The translations under genes and the position numbers were made by a program. A DNA stretch of 48,860 nucleotides from Nemertoderma westbladi (Eukaryota > Xenacoelomorpha > Nemertodermatida > Nemertodermatidae): assembly GCA_032718475.1 (NCBI GenBank), contig JAUCBJ010002628.1, positions 1 to 48,860 on the forward strand, written 5' to 3'. The stretch's first letter is position 1, and each line of letters starts with the position of its first letter. Positions 40,001 through 44,201 of this stretch are shown here, in pieces. Below the pieces are notes generated by a model that saw only the letters and a list, made by a program, of their open reading frames with translations, was not told where the DNA came from and searched no databases.

Positions 40001-43000
40001 CTGTGGCTCCCAAACCAACTCCAACCTCTTCCAACCCTGTGGCTCCCAAACCAACTCCATACTCTTCCAACCCTGTGGCTCCCAAACCAACTCCAACTTC
40101 TTCTAACCTTGAGGCTCCCAAACCAACTCCACCCTCTTCCAACCCTGTGGCTCCCAAACCAACTCCAACCTCTTCCAACCCTGTGGCTCCCAAACCAACT
40201 CCATACTCTTCCAACCCTGTGGCTCCCAAACCAACTCCAACTTCTTCTAACCTTGAGGCTCCCAAACCAACTCCACCCTCTTCCAACCCTGTGGCTCCCA
40301 AACCAACTCCACCCTCTTCCAACCCTGCGGCTCCCAAACCAACTCCAACTTCTTCCAAACCTGTCGCTCCCAAACCAACCTCTTCCAACCCTGTGGCTCC
40401 CAAACCAACTCCCACCTCTTCCAACCATGTGGCTCCCAAACCAACTCTAACCTCTTTCAACCCTGTGGCTCCCAAACCAACTCCAACCTCTTCCAACCCT
40501 GTTGCTCCGAAACTAACTCCAACCTCTTCCAACCCTGTGGCTCCCAAACCAACTCCAACCTCTTCCAACCCTGTTGCTCCGAAACTAACTCCAACCTCTT
40601 CCAACCCTGTGGGTCCCAAACCACCTCCACCCTCTTCCAACCCAGTGGCTCCCAAACCAACTCCAACCTCATCCAACCCTGTGGCTCCCAAACCAACTAT
40701 AACCTCTTCCAACCCTGTGGCTTCCAAACCAACTCCAACGTCTTCCAACCCTGTGGCTCCGAAACTAACTCCAACCTCTTCCAACCCTGTGGCTCCCAAA
40801 CCAACTCCAACCTCTTCCAACCCTGTGGCTCCGAAACTAACTCCAACCTCATCCAACCCTGTGGCTCCGAAACTAACTCCAACCTCATCCAACCCTGTGG
40901 CTCCGAAACTAACTCCAACCTCTTCCAACCCTGTGGCTCCCAAACCAACTCCACCCTCTTCCAACCCTGTGGCTCCCAAACCAGCTCCAACCTCTTCCAA
41001 CCCTGTGGCTCCGAAACTAACTCCAACCTCTTACAACCCTGTGGCTCCCAAACCAACTCCACCCTTTTCCAACCCTGTGGCTCCCAAACCAACTCCAACC
41101 TCATCCAACCCTGTGGCTCCCAAACCAACTCTAACCTCTTCCAACCCTGTGGCTCCCAAACCAACTCCAACCTCTTCCAACCCTGTGGCTCCGAAACTAA
41201 CTCCAACCTCATCCAACCCTGTGGCTCCCAAACCAACTCCAACCTCTTCCAAACCTGTGGCTCCCAAACCAACTCCAACCTCTTCCAAACCTGTGGCTCC
41301 GAAACTAACTCCAACCTCTTCCAACCCTGTGGCTCCCAAACCAACTCCAACCTCTTCCAACCCTGTGGCTCCCAAACCAACTCCATACTCTTCCAACCCT
41401 GTGGCTCCCAAACCAACTCCAACTTCTTCTAACCTTGAGGCTCCCAAACCAACTCCACCCTCTTCCAACCCTGTGGCTCCCAAACCAACTCCACCCTCTT
41501 CCAACCCTGTGGCTCCCAAACCAACTCCAACTTCTTCCAACCCTGTCGCTCCCAAACCAACCTCTTCCAACCCTGTGGCTCCCAAACCAACTCCCACCTC
41601 TTCCAACCATGTGGCTCCCAAACCAACTCAAACCTCATCCAACCCTGTGGCTCCCAAACCAACTCTAACCTCTTCCAACCCTGTGGCTCCCAAACCAACT
41701 CCAACCTCTTCCAACCCTGTGGCTCCGAAACTAACTCCAACCTCATCCAACCCTGTGGCTCCCAAACCAACTCCAACCTCTTCCAAACCTGTGGCTCCGA
41801 AACTAACTCCAACCTCTTCCAACCCTGTGGCTCCCAAACCAACTCCAACCTCTTCCAACCCTGTGGCTCCCAAACCAACTCCACCCTCTTCCAACCCTGT
41901 GGCTCCCAAACCAACTCCAACTTCTTCCAACCCTGTCGCTCCCAAACCAACCTCTTCCAACCATGTGGTTCCCAAACCAACTCCAACCTCATCCAACCCT
42001 GTGGCTCCCAAACTAACTCCAACCTCTTCCAACCCTGTGGCTCCCAAACCAACTCCACCCTCTTCCAACCCTGTGGCTCCCAAACCAACTCCAACTTCTT
42101 CCAACCCTGTCGCTCCCAAACCAACCTCTTCCAACCATGTGGTTCCCAAACCAACTCCAACCTCATCCAACCCTGTGGCTCCCAAACTAACTCCAACCTC
42201 TTCCAACCCTGTGGCTCCCAAACCAACTCCACCCTCTTCCAACCCTGTGGCTCCCAAACCAACTCCAACCTTTTCCAACCATGTCGCTCCCACACCAACC
42301 CCAACCCTGTGGCCCCCAAACCAACTCCAACCTCTTCCAACCCTGTGGCTCCCAAACCAACTCCAACCTCGTCCAACCCTGTGGCTCCCAAACTAACTCC
42401 AACCTCTTCCAACCCTGTGGCTCCCAAACCAACTCCACCCTCTTCCAACCCTGTGGCTCCCAAACCAATTCCACCCTCTTCCAACCCTGTGGCTCCCAAA
42501 CCAACTCCAACCTCTTCCAACCCTGTGGCTCCCAAACCAACTCCAACCTCTTCCAACCCAGTGGCTCCCAAACCAACTCCAACCTCATCCAACCCTGTGG
42601 CTCAAAAGCCAACTCCAACCTCTTCCAACCCTGTGGCTCTCAAACCAACTCCTACCTCTTCCAACCCTGTGGCTCCCAAACCAATTCCAACGTCGGCAAA
42701 CGCAGCCTCTCCCACATCCATATCAACTTGCCTGGCTAGGGAGGCATTGACCTTCCCACCGAAATTTCGGTTGCTACATCTCCTCCGACTTTCACCTCCA
42801 GTTCGATAACCTTTTCCCCCTTCCTTGTCCTATTTCTTTTCGGATATGATTTGAATATTTCGTTTCTTTTTTTTCGTTTTCGAATCTTGCAGTTCTTCTT
42901 TTCGGACTCAATGATAAAGCCCATAAAAACATCATCTTCGCTTGCGGTATCTTCAGCAACCGTTACATCCATCACTTTAATGTATAGGCCAGGCCTAGAA

Positions 43001-44024
43001 TATATATCTGTCTGCAGTCTGTACTGCTTTTTTTCTGTTGTTTAATTAATGTATATTCTATTTTATATGTAGTGCAATATGTATGATACTTAAACTTTCA
43101 GTATTACATGTACCGGTGTAAGACTGACTGTCCACTTGTCCTTAACGGTACACTCTAATCTCACTGATATCGTATGGAAATTACCTACGACATAACCTAG
43201 AAATATGGCGTACCCTATAGAAATTAAATCTAATATTTTGACGAACTGGCGTACAGTAACAATTTTCTGATACGCCACATCGTCAAAATATTATTTACTA
43301 AAATAGATATACAGCGTATATTTTGTATCGCTGTATCTCTCGTTCCAATGCACTTATGGAGACGCCACTTCGTCAAAAGTTGGCTTTCACATTTATGACC
43401 TTAAATATCCAAAAAAAAAATTTCAGCAAGAAATGGGGATACGCCAGTTCGTCAAAAGTTCGTCGAAATGTGCCAGTCGGTACCGGTAGTTTCAGACTTT
43501 TGATAAATTTCTATTCAATTCCAAGATAATAACACGAACCTGAACTATAATATCTTTGGTGCAGGTAACTTCTGTAACCCCACAAGGAACATTCTCTGCA
43601 GTCACTGACACGGTGTGTTCCGATGTATTTGGTATCGATTTTACTAAGTAATATGAACAGCTGCCTTGGAATGTGTAGTAATTCTCTGCGCAGAAAACCA
43701 AACAATTATATTATTTTTTAGCATTCAAAATAATAAATATATATATAATAATAATATATATATACATATAATAAGAATATAATATAATATTATCATTACA
43801 TGTAACTATAGTAACTAACGATCGAATGTGATGTAATGTGGGTCTCCCATAGCGGTGCAGGTTGCGTAACACTCCCTACTGGAGCACTCCCACTGTCTCC
43901 CGTTACAGGCGCAGGTGTTACAGTCAACTCGAATCTCGTCGCCGAATTCATATTCCTCGCCGGAATGGAAACAGGGACAGTGGCGAGGTGCAACGCAATG
44001 GTCACCGGCCCTGTCCCGGGAATT
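862..44024 (-). CDS. SCO-spondin/hemolectin-like secreted mosaic protein, 19 exons, partial
   Basis: Minus-strand gene assembled by hand from 19 exons: 44024-43820, 43685-43540, 35985-35820, 34200-34052, 33772-33591, 33431-33175, 32541-32314, 31911-31801, 31430-31237, 30625-30388, 30097-29930, 21223-21066, 8824-8660, 8311-8176, 7506-7300, 6614-6478, 5794-5632, 5259-5036, 1056-862. All junctions are GT-AG and all phases agree, giving 1,143 open codons. Domain order is TIL/vWC, vWD, C8, TIL, LDLa modules, Pro/Thr linker, then three discoidin-like modules. Proteins with this mix are large extracellular, disulfide-rich and often multimeric (SCO-spondin in vertebrates, hemolectin/hemocytin in insects). 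Start codon, signal peptide and stop lie outside the window. Family membership is from motifs; the orthologue is not established. Exons are short (111-257 nt) while introns reach about 12 kb through arrays and transposons. Confidence 0.85.
1057..1441. other. intron 18, proximal part
   Basis: AT-rich intron sequence with no coding signal or recognised repeat. Confidence 0.5.
1442..1925. mobile_element. inverted-repeat (MITE-like) element
   Basis: Left arm 1442-1513 and right arm about 1855-1925 are imperfect inverted copies, sharing ATAGCTAATTTCA and TACCTCTAGTTCC in opposite senses. About 340 bp lie between, including a 21-C run (1572-1592) and a smaller inverted pair (CCTACTTCTTACT near 1631, AGTAAGAAGTAG near 1708). 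No ORF. Arms of about 70 bp with a non-coding centre fit a miniature DNA transposon; I could not fix a target-site duplication, so superfamily and exact ends are unknown. Confidence 0.6.
2232..2498 (-). mobile_element. tRNA-derived SINE with (ATT)n tail
   Basis: On the minus strand the element begins with a tRNA-like head: box A-like TGTCCGAGTGG (2491 downward) and box B GGTTCGAATCC (2436-2426), spaced with a long variable region as in Leu or Ser tRNAs. A tRNA-unrelated body follows, with paired AGCGCTTT motifs, and it ends in an (ATT)n tail at about 2256-2236. The pol III boxes and simple tail define a SINE rather than a functional tRNA: the acceptor stem does not close. Confidence 0.75.
2499..3200. 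other. intron 18, no gene; one strong hairpin
   Basis: No coding signal. A perfect 13-bp inverted pair, ACTTTGCAGCGTT (2816-2828) and its complement (2845-2857), is followed by a variant TTTACAGCGTTACGAG; a similar TTTTGCAGCGTTATGA occurs at about 2030. These may mark the ends of a small decayed DNA element of about 850 bp. Confidence 0.4.
3290..5062. repeat. 41-bp minisatellite spanning the exon 18 donor splice site
   Basis: About 40 copies of a 41-bp unit, with longer variant units of about 46 bp in 3320-3480. Read on the minus strand, each unit is the last 27 nt of exon 18 followed by the first 14 nt of its intron, with the junction CTGGGGAG|GTGAGTGAC kept in nearly every copy. Its right edge (5036-5062) is the exon itself. 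A more decayed exon-like piece (ACGTTTCAG on the minus strand) is visible at about 3213-3250. Long forward reading frames here are by-products of the repeat. Some units are shortened or have local higher-order duplications. Confidence 0.9.
5036..5259 (-). CDS. exon 18: Pro/Thr linker and start of third F5/8C-like module
   Basis: 224 nt, enters in phase 1 and ends in phase 0. Acceptor CTCTCTGCAG|TATT. Encodes [15 protein letters not shown] as an O-glycosylation-type linker, then [20 protein letters not shown] and [10 protein letters not shown]. The last 27 nt (codons for NRGREAGE) are the part copied in the adjacent 41-bp array, so the assigned donor (GGGGAG|GTGAGT) is the first of about 40 equivalent sites. 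Only this one keeps frame with exon 19 and avoids a stop. Confidence 0.75.
5260..5631. other. intron 17
   Basis: AT-rich, 372 nt, GT-AG, no repeat or gene recognised. Confidence 0.6.
5632..5794 (-). CDS. exon 17: end of second F5/8C-like module
   Basis: 163 nt, enters phase 0, leaves phase 1. Acceptor TGTTTATTAG|ATA, donor GAGGAAG|GTGTGT. Encodes [11 protein letters not shown], then [18 protein letters not shown], and closes with [10 protein letters not shown]. The opening Y-D-x-S-x-S and the DPGTTL/EPGTTL string are shared with exon 14, at the same intron position and phase, showing that modules 1 and 2 arose by duplication. Confidence 0.75.
5820..6500. repeat. 40-bp minisatellite spanning the exon 16 donor splice site
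   Basis: Seventeen copies of a 40-bp unit (some 39). On the minus strand each copy is the last 23 nt of exon 16 plus the first 17 nt of the intron, with TTCCCAAG|GTAACGTA conserved. The rightmost copy is the exon end itself (6478-6500). Copies differ mainly at GAGCTC/GAGGTC and at TAGAAAC/TATAAAC. The three overlapping forward reading frames are repeat artefacts. Confidence 0.9.
6478..6614 (-). CDS. exon 16: middle of second F5/8C-like module
   Basis: 137 nt, enters phase 1, leaves phase 0. Acceptor TGTTCCTGTAG|AAG, donor TTCCCAAG|GTAACG. Encodes [19 protein letters not shown] and ends LLNPDLVPK. The final 23 nt are the exonic half of the 40-bp array unit. Reading past this donor meets TAG at the third codon, so only the exon-proximal copy is productive. 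Confidence 0.75.
6615..7299. other. intron 15 with two inverted-repeat hairpins
   Basis: AT-rich intron. Inverted pair A: AAGCGCCTTTCGAACGAA near 6720 against TTCGTTAAAAAGGCGCTT near 6780. Inverted pair B: AGGACAATTCGGTCC (6872-6886) against its exact complement (6925-6939). No coding signal. Confidence 0.6.
7300..7506 (-). CDS. exon 15: start of second F5/8C-like module
   Basis: 207 nt, enters phase 1, leaves phase 1. Acceptor TCGATCGCAG|CGT, donor CTCCAAG|GTAAGTTC. Encodes [20 protein letters not shown], an acidic stretch, [20 protein letters not shown] and [10 protein letters not shown]. The cysteines directly follow the closing TTCGS of module 1, so modules are butted together with little linker. 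Confidence 0.74.
7785..8140. repeat. 22-bp minisatellite in intron 14
   Basis: About 16 copies of a 22-bp unit (CAAGTAACAAGTYAAATTTA plus TA on the plus strand; some copies 18 bp). It begins about 35 nt downstream of the exon 14 donor. On the minus strand the unit contains TTTGACTTG or TTTAACTTG, which fits a loose yUnAy branch-point pattern, but it lies about 280 nt from the exon 15 acceptor, so I do not claim a splicing role. Confidence 0.85.
8176..8311 (-). CDS. exon 14: end of first F5/8C-like module
   Basis: 136 nt, enters phase 0, leaves phase 1. Acceptor TATTTAATAG|GAA, donor GATCCA|GTAAGTTG. Encodes [12 protein letters not shown], then [20 protein letters not shown], then [12 protein letters not shown]. 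The ARYVGI...LVVEI..C pattern is the classic end of an F5/8 type C domain (ARYIRI...LRxEL.GC), the best single support for that domain call. Confidence 0.78.
8575..8645 (-). mobile_element. tRNA-like SINE fragment
   Basis: On the minus strand a box B-like GGTTCGATCC (in CCCGGGTTCGATCCATGCCC) is preceded by an AGTTTGGAGG stretch, as in the 3' half of a tRNA. Only about 70 bp are recognisable. It sits just downstream of the exon 13 donor. A remnant, not a tRNA gene: there is no 5' half or box A. Confidence 0.5.
8660..8824 (-). CDS. exon 13: middle of first F5/8C-like module, at the edge of the 44-bp array
   Basis: 165 nt, exactly 55 codons, phase 0 both ends. Donor AATAGGAAG|GTAAGAAG. Acceptor TATCTCGCAG|GTTGTC is the exon-proximal member of the huge 44-bp array. 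Encodes [14 protein letters not shown], then [20 protein letters not shown], matching F5/8C strands. The first ten codons (8824-8795) are identical to the exonic part of the repeat unit; ASGW onward is unique. It joins exon 12 (...SVED) and exon 14 (EYDN...) in frame. Confidence 0.76.
8795..19197. repeat. 10.4-kb, 44-bp minisatellite spanning the exon 13 acceptor splice site
   Basis: About 236 copies of a 44-bp unit. Read on the minus strand, a unit is 14 nt of intron end (TTATTATCTCGCAG or close variants) plus the first 30 nt of exon 13 (GTTGTCGGTG ... TAGTTGTG). The core CAG|GTTGTC is almost invariant; common changes are CTCGCAG/CTCCCAG and TTATC/TTAGC just upstream. An 80-bp non-repeat interruption lies at about 11925-12005. 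Higher-order copies exist, the largest a 2.43-kb block of 55 units. The unit length is not a multiple of three and reading through two units always meets TAGTAG. This region fills most of intron 12. The short reverse-strand reading frames (for example 15226-15441 and 17652-17867) are read from the repeat. Confidence 0.95.
19198..19404. other. intron 12, unique AT-rich spacer
   Basis: Begins with the palindrome TAGGCCTA at the array edge and ends in the left target-site copy of the next element. No gene. Confidence 0.5.
19405..19783. mobile_element. hAT-type MITE with 8-bp target duplication
   Basis: A 379-bp element bounded by inverted TAGGGGTGCAAC at each end and flanked by a perfect 8-bp direct repeat TCTCAAAC (19397-19404 and 19784-19791). 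Terminal (T/C)AGGG and 8-bp duplications are hAT superfamily hallmarks. The interior is made of CCGGCTCCGG-type repeats plus three tandem copies of a 13-bp CCACCCCACCGG-like unit; no transposase. Non-autonomous. Confidence 0.85.
19802..20899. mobile_element. TTAA-flanked palindromic (long-TIR) DNA element
   Basis: A 1,098-bp near-palindrome flanked by TTAA on both sides (19798-19801, 20900-20903). Arms of roughly 480-530 bp are inverted copies of each other around a centre near 20330-20425; ends read GGGGGGCGTAGCGC and its complement. Shared strings include GATCTTCAAAATGTATAATC and its complement. TTAA duplication is used by piggyBac and Kolobok elements; the G-rich terminus is more like Kolobok. 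No transposase, so a non-autonomous foldback element. The right arm ends in an expanded 19-C run where the left has six G. Confidence 0.82.
21066..21223 (-). CDS. exon 12: linker and first strand of first F5/8C-like module
   Basis: 158 nt, enters phase 1, leaves phase 0. Acceptor CCAAACTCACAG|ATG, donor GTTGAGGAT|GTAAGTTT. Encodes an acidic [11 protein letters not shown], an Asn/Pro run ([11 protein letters not shown]) and [15 protein letters not shown]. It follows the LDLa-like exon 11 and leads into [10 protein letters not shown] of exon 13. Its upstream intron end carries the TACTAAC array. Confidence 0.72.
21246..22735. repeat. 22-bp minisatellite carrying a branch-point motif, intron 11
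   Basis: About 67 copies of a 22-bp unit (plus strand AAATGTGGTTAGTATTTGTA plus CG or CA). On the minus strand, the sense of the host gene, each contains TACTAAC, the optimal branch-point string; variants TATTAAC and TTCTAAC keep the core CTAAC/TTAAC, and only rare copies break it. The exon-proximal TACTAAC (21258-21252) puts its branch A 29 nt before the exon 12 AG. A divergent stray unit lies at 29486-29517 on the far side of the BEL/Pao insertion. Confidence 0.9.
22945..25504 (+). pseudogene. BEL/Pao gag, broken
   Basis: Starts with an alanine-rich coiled coil (repeated AEVERKAA, 22951-23200). A frame change follows near the 11-C run at 23359-23369. In-frame stops occur near 23741, 23829 and 23943. 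The long intact stretch 23972-25504 holds the capsid-like region ([17 protein letters not shown] onward, DUF1759 type) and two zinc knuckles, [14 protein letters not shown] and [13 protein letters not shown], which bind nucleic acid. Gag would package the element's RNA. Confidence 0.85.
25505..25640 (+). pseudogene. BEL/Pao aspartic protease fragment
   Basis: After a TAA at 25502 the next frame gives [14 protein letters not shown], with the DSG catalytic triad of retroviral-type aspartic proteases. It ends in a stop about 90 nt later, so the flap region is missing or frameshifted. Confidence 0.75.
25641..28170 (+). pseudogene. BEL/Pao reverse transcriptase and RNase H, broken
   Basis: 25712-26359 is the pre-RT connector. 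Stops occur at about 26357 and 26487. RT begins near 26390; 26498-26760 includes [10 protein letters not shown] frame change near 26757 leads into 26757-28169, with DIEGMFLQV (first catalytic Asp), the catalytic YMDD at about 27006 and an RNase H region starting [10 protein letters not shown]. RNase H residues in [10 protein letters not shown] are also present. The lesions rule out a functional product from this copy. Confidence 0.88.
28171..29485 (+). pseudogene. BEL/Pao integrase, broken and truncated
   Basis: Stops near 28168, 28417, 28731 and 29326. Core at 28804-29328: GVDLFGP (first Asp), RSDKGTNL in place of the usual SDNGTN, then [14 protein letters not shown] (the Glu). The tail ([12 protein letters not shown]) follows the last stop and ends abruptly in host array sequence near 29485. 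The zinc-binding head is poorly preserved. Confidence 0.85.
29486..29929. other. intron 11, proximal part
   Basis: Starts with one divergent 22-bp array unit (29486-29517). A perfect 9-bp hairpin, TTGCAGGTC-TAAC-GACCTGCAA, lies at 29875-29896, about 33 nt downstream of the exon 11 donor. No coding signal. Confidence 0.6.
29930..30097 (-). CDS. exon 11: Thr/Pro linker and LDLa-like module
   Basis: 168 nt, enters phase 1, leaves phase 1. Acceptor TTTACTTTAG|CTA, donor GGATGCC|GTTAGT. Encodes [20 protein letters not shown], then [11 protein letters not shown] and [16 protein letters not shown]. Cysteine spacing and the acidic C-terminal calcium-type motif resemble an LDL-receptor class A repeat, though the N-terminal half is atypical. 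Confidence 0.82.
30388..30625 (-). CDS. exon 10: end of an LDLa repeat, Cys-rich stretch, Pro/Thr linker
   Basis: 238 nt, enters phase 0, leaves phase 1. Acceptor ACCCACTAAG|GTT, donor [33 protein letters not shown] completes the LDLa repeat begun in exon 9, with the DxxDxSDE calcium site. A cysteine-dense segment follows ([16 protein letters not shown]), then [20 protein letters not shown], a mucin-like linker. Confidence 0.87.
30626..31236. other. intron 9
   Basis: A-rich on the plus strand (30700-30960 is largely AAATAAAA and AAGAAGG strings). No gene or mobile element recognised. Confidence 0.6.
31237..31430 (-). CDS. exon 9: LDLa repeat plus start of the next
   Basis: 194 nt, enters phase 1, leaves phase 0. 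Acceptor TTTGCCGCAG|GTCC, donor CGGACAAG|GTTAGT. A full LDLa repeat ([18 protein letters not shown], then VTDEADC) is followed by [20 protein letters not shown], the first half of a repeat completed in exon 10. Confidence 0.88.
31431..31800. other. intron 8
   Basis: AT-rich, no gene recognised. Confidence 0.55.
31801..31911 (-). CDS. exon 8: LDLa repeat
   Basis: 111 nt, phase 1 at both ends: a symmetric single-domain exon. Acceptor TTCATTTAG|TTCC, donor ATCTCAT|GTGAGTTA. Encodes [20 protein letters not shown], then [10 protein letters not shown]. All six cysteines are present, the last completed by the next exon. A phase 1-1 exon is the classic unit of LDLa shuffling. Confidence 0.88.
31912..32313. 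other. intron 7
   Basis: AT-rich, no gene recognised. Confidence 0.55.
32314..32541 (-). CDS. exon 7: vWC/TIL-like segment plus LDLa end
   Basis: 228 nt, enters phase 1, leaves phase 1. Acceptor AATGTTTCAG|CTG, donor GGTTGCG|GTGGGT. Encodes [20 protein letters not shown], then [18 protein letters not shown], a TIL-to-vWC-like cysteine pattern as after C8-TIL in vWF-type proteins, then [20 protein letters not shown], an LDLa-type acidic module. The phase match with exon 6 (C + CT = Pro) supports the join. Confidence 0.85.
32542..33174. other. intron 6, with one dispersed satellite-like copy
   Basis: At about 32765-32900 a stretch (minus-strand AACTGACGTCAGAAATGAAA, then ATTTTGACAGACAGAT on plus) resembles the degenerate repeat at 48056-48640 of this window. 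Otherwise AT-rich and non-coding. Confidence 0.5.
33175..33431 (-). CDS. exon 6: end of C8 and TIL domain
   Basis: 257 nt, enters phase 2, leaves phase 1. Acceptor TTTATAACCAG|ATG, donor CCGGACC|GTAAGTAT. Encodes [20 protein letters not shown], the typical C8 end, then [15 protein letters not shown] and [14 protein letters not shown], a TIL domain. Confidence 0.9.
33591..33772 (-). CDS. exon 5: C8 domain
   Basis: 182 nt, enters phase 0, leaves phase 2. Acceptor AATTATTTCTCAG|GTG, donor GCACGCGG-type CGTGCGG|GTTAGT. Encodes [20 protein letters not shown], then [18 protein letters not shown] and WCKSDACG: the four-cysteine first half of a C8 domain. Confidence 0.9.
33773..34051. other. intron 4
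   Basis: AT-rich, 279 nt, GT-AG, nothing else seen. Confidence 0.55.
34052..34200 (-). CDS. exon 4: C-terminal part of vWD
   Basis: 149 nt, enters phase 1, leaves phase 0. Acceptor TTGCCTCCCAG|AAA, donor TTGGAGG|GTAAGCGT. Encodes [20 protein letters not shown], then [11 protein letters not shown] and FGESWR, with the GLCG signature and calcium-type NG..DDF loop that define von Willebrand D domains. Confidence 0.93.
34490..34730 (+). mobile_element. LINE reverse-transcriptase C-terminal fragment
   Basis: Plus-strand reading gives [20 protein letters not shown], then [15 protein letters not shown]: the thumb-to-tail region of a non-LTR retrotransposon polyprotein. 5' and 3' truncated. The same segment occurs inverted at 35590-35760. 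Clade uncertain (RTE/CR1-like look). Confidence 0.75.
34731..35239. other. non-coding spacer between inverted LINE pieces
   Basis: T-rich plus strand with a palindromic AGTACTGTACACTAGTACTG near 34724-34744; no gene recognised. Confidence 0.5.
35240..35344 (+). mobile_element. LINE tail fragment (inverted copy of 35424-35500)
   Basis: GAGACGCATCTTAAAGGACA and flanks run opposite to the same string in the minus-strand LINE piece, forming a long foldback. Degraded reading frame. Confidence 0.65.
35345..35785 (-). mobile_element. LINE 3' coding fragment
   Basis: Minus strand encodes, across one frame change near 35580, the same RT tail ([15 protein letters not shown]) followed by [16 protein letters not shown] and [17 protein letters not shown], ending WRR. 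This is the conserved C-terminus of many non-LTR elements. It lies in intron 3 of the host gene on the same strand. A third copy lies at 46258-46445. Confidence 0.78.
35820..35985 (-). CDS. exon 3: middle of vWD
   Basis: 166 nt, enters phase 0, leaves phase 1. Acceptor CTTGTTTTGCAG|ATC, donor GACCAAA|GTAAGTAT. Encodes [20 protein letters not shown], then [15 protein letters not shown] and VVWDQ: the VNG and central strands of a vWD domain. It joins exon 2 (...DIIVQ) directly in frame, so the 7.5-kb intron 2 with its 36-bp array is removed as one piece. Confidence 0.92.
36787..36792 (-). promoter_or_regulatory. AATAAA poly(A) signal overlapping a stop codon
   Basis: Minus-strand AATAAA lies over the TAA (36790-36788) that ends the C-terminal reading frame of the transposon-borne gene. 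Short signal; the context makes it plausible. Confidence 0.4.
36788..37236 (-). pseudogene. unique C-terminal part of a repeat protein inside the TIR element
   Basis: The minus-strand frame of the 12-residue array runs straight into unique sequence: [20 protein letters not shown], then [15 protein letters not shown] and [20 protein letters not shown]. Near 36900 the frame must shift by one to continue with [20 protein letters not shown] and stop at 36788; without the shift it ends in a glycine run at 36873. I do not recognise the family. Composition is that of a real protein (mixed, hydrophobic core), unlike the array. Either a pseudogene with one lesion or an ORF ending at 36873. Confidence 0.5.
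37237..42700. repeat. 5.5-kb, 36-bp coding-type minisatellite
   Basis: About 150 copies of a 36-bp unit, with occasional 27-bp units that also keep frame. The minus-strand frame continuous with the flanking unique ORFs gives [12 protein letters not shown]; other minus frames give [12 protein letters not shown] and [12 protein letters not shown]. The plus strand is open for 1,719 codons (37237-42396) as [12 protein letters not shown]. The minus GLEEV frame is broken by the same GAG-to-TAA variant near 37910, 39056, 39704 and 41030, spread by block duplication. Blocks of several hundred bases recur nearly unchanged (for example 38690-39350 against 39370-40000). Confidence 0.92.
42736..42972 (-). 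pseudogene. unique N-terminal part of the transposon-borne repeat protein
   Basis: Minus strand from ATG at 42972: [19 protein letters not shown], a basic run [14 protein letters not shown], then [21 protein letters not shown] one-base shift near 42750 is then needed to enter [16 protein letters not shown] and the GLEEV array frame. The open frame extends upstream of the ATG ([12 protein letters not shown]) to possible acceptors near 43015, so this may be an internal exon. Family not recognised. Confidence 0.45.
43540..43685 (-). CDS. exon 2: vWD, second strand block
   Basis: 146 nt, enters phase 1, leaves phase 0. Acceptor TTTTCTGCGCAG|AGA, donor GTTCAG|GTTCGTG. Encodes [16 protein letters not shown], then VTAENVPCG and TCTKDIIVQ, the FQG.CSYYL and ENVPCG motifs of vWD. 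Confidence 0.92.
43735..43795. repeat. AT-rich microsatellite in intron 1
   Basis: Alternating TATATA and AATAAT strings between exons 1 and 2; the intron is only about 134 nt. Confidence 0.8.
43820..44024 (-). CDS. exon 1 (of those visible): TIL/vWC-like segment and start of vWD
   Basis: 205 nt, enters phase 0, leaves phase 1. Acceptor ATTTTTTTCTAG|AAT, donor TTCGATC|GTTAGT. Encodes [20 protein letters not shown], then [18 protein letters not shown] and [20 protein letters not shown] is the defining start of a vWD domain and the preceding CPC...CNTC.C..W.C is the usual TIL/vWC lead-in. Earlier exons must lie right of this point, possibly beyond the window. Confidence 0.92.
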
Positions 44025-44201
44025 CTAGAAAAAAATATATAAAAATATGTATTGCAGATTGTTTAAGCTGTGATGGCTCATTACGGCCAACTTAAAAAAC
44101 GTACTGTACCTTCAAATAAAAAATATAAATATTGGGTGTAATAAATATAAAACTTCTTTATGTTTTTATTTACTTTGCGGAAAAAAAGTAATTCGTTTGG
44201 G

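Larger units (their letters stand above)
36208..43466. mobile_element. 7.26-kb DNA element with 28-bp perfect terminal inverted repeats
   Basis: 28-bp perfect inverted repeats at 36208-36235 and 43439-43466 contain TTTTGACGAACTGGCGTAT. A second perfect inverted pair of 23 bp lies about 220 bp inside (36428-36450 and 43231-43253) with the same ACGAACTGGCGTA core. Further copies of the core, in either sense, occur at about 36470, 43268 and 43362, as expected of subterminal transposase-binding sites. The interior holds a minus-strand repeat-protein ORF set and a 36-bp array, no recognisable transposase. No clear target-site duplication, so superfamily is unassigned. It sits in intron 2 of the host gene. 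Confidence 0.72.

Noticed and set aside
37237-42396. A 1,719-codon plus-strand ORF of [12 protein letters not shown] repeats as a real mucin-like gene
   Set aside because: The unit lacks stops in most frames, so openness is expected. The unique ORFs flanking the array are on the minus strand, and the plus frame has no unique protein-like sequence at either end.
43090-43278. Minus-strand ORF as an extra vWD exon
   Set aside because: Exons 2 and 3 join perfectly in phase and in domain sequence without it, and it overlaps the inverted-repeat end of the 7.26-kb element. It could be an exon of the element's own gene.
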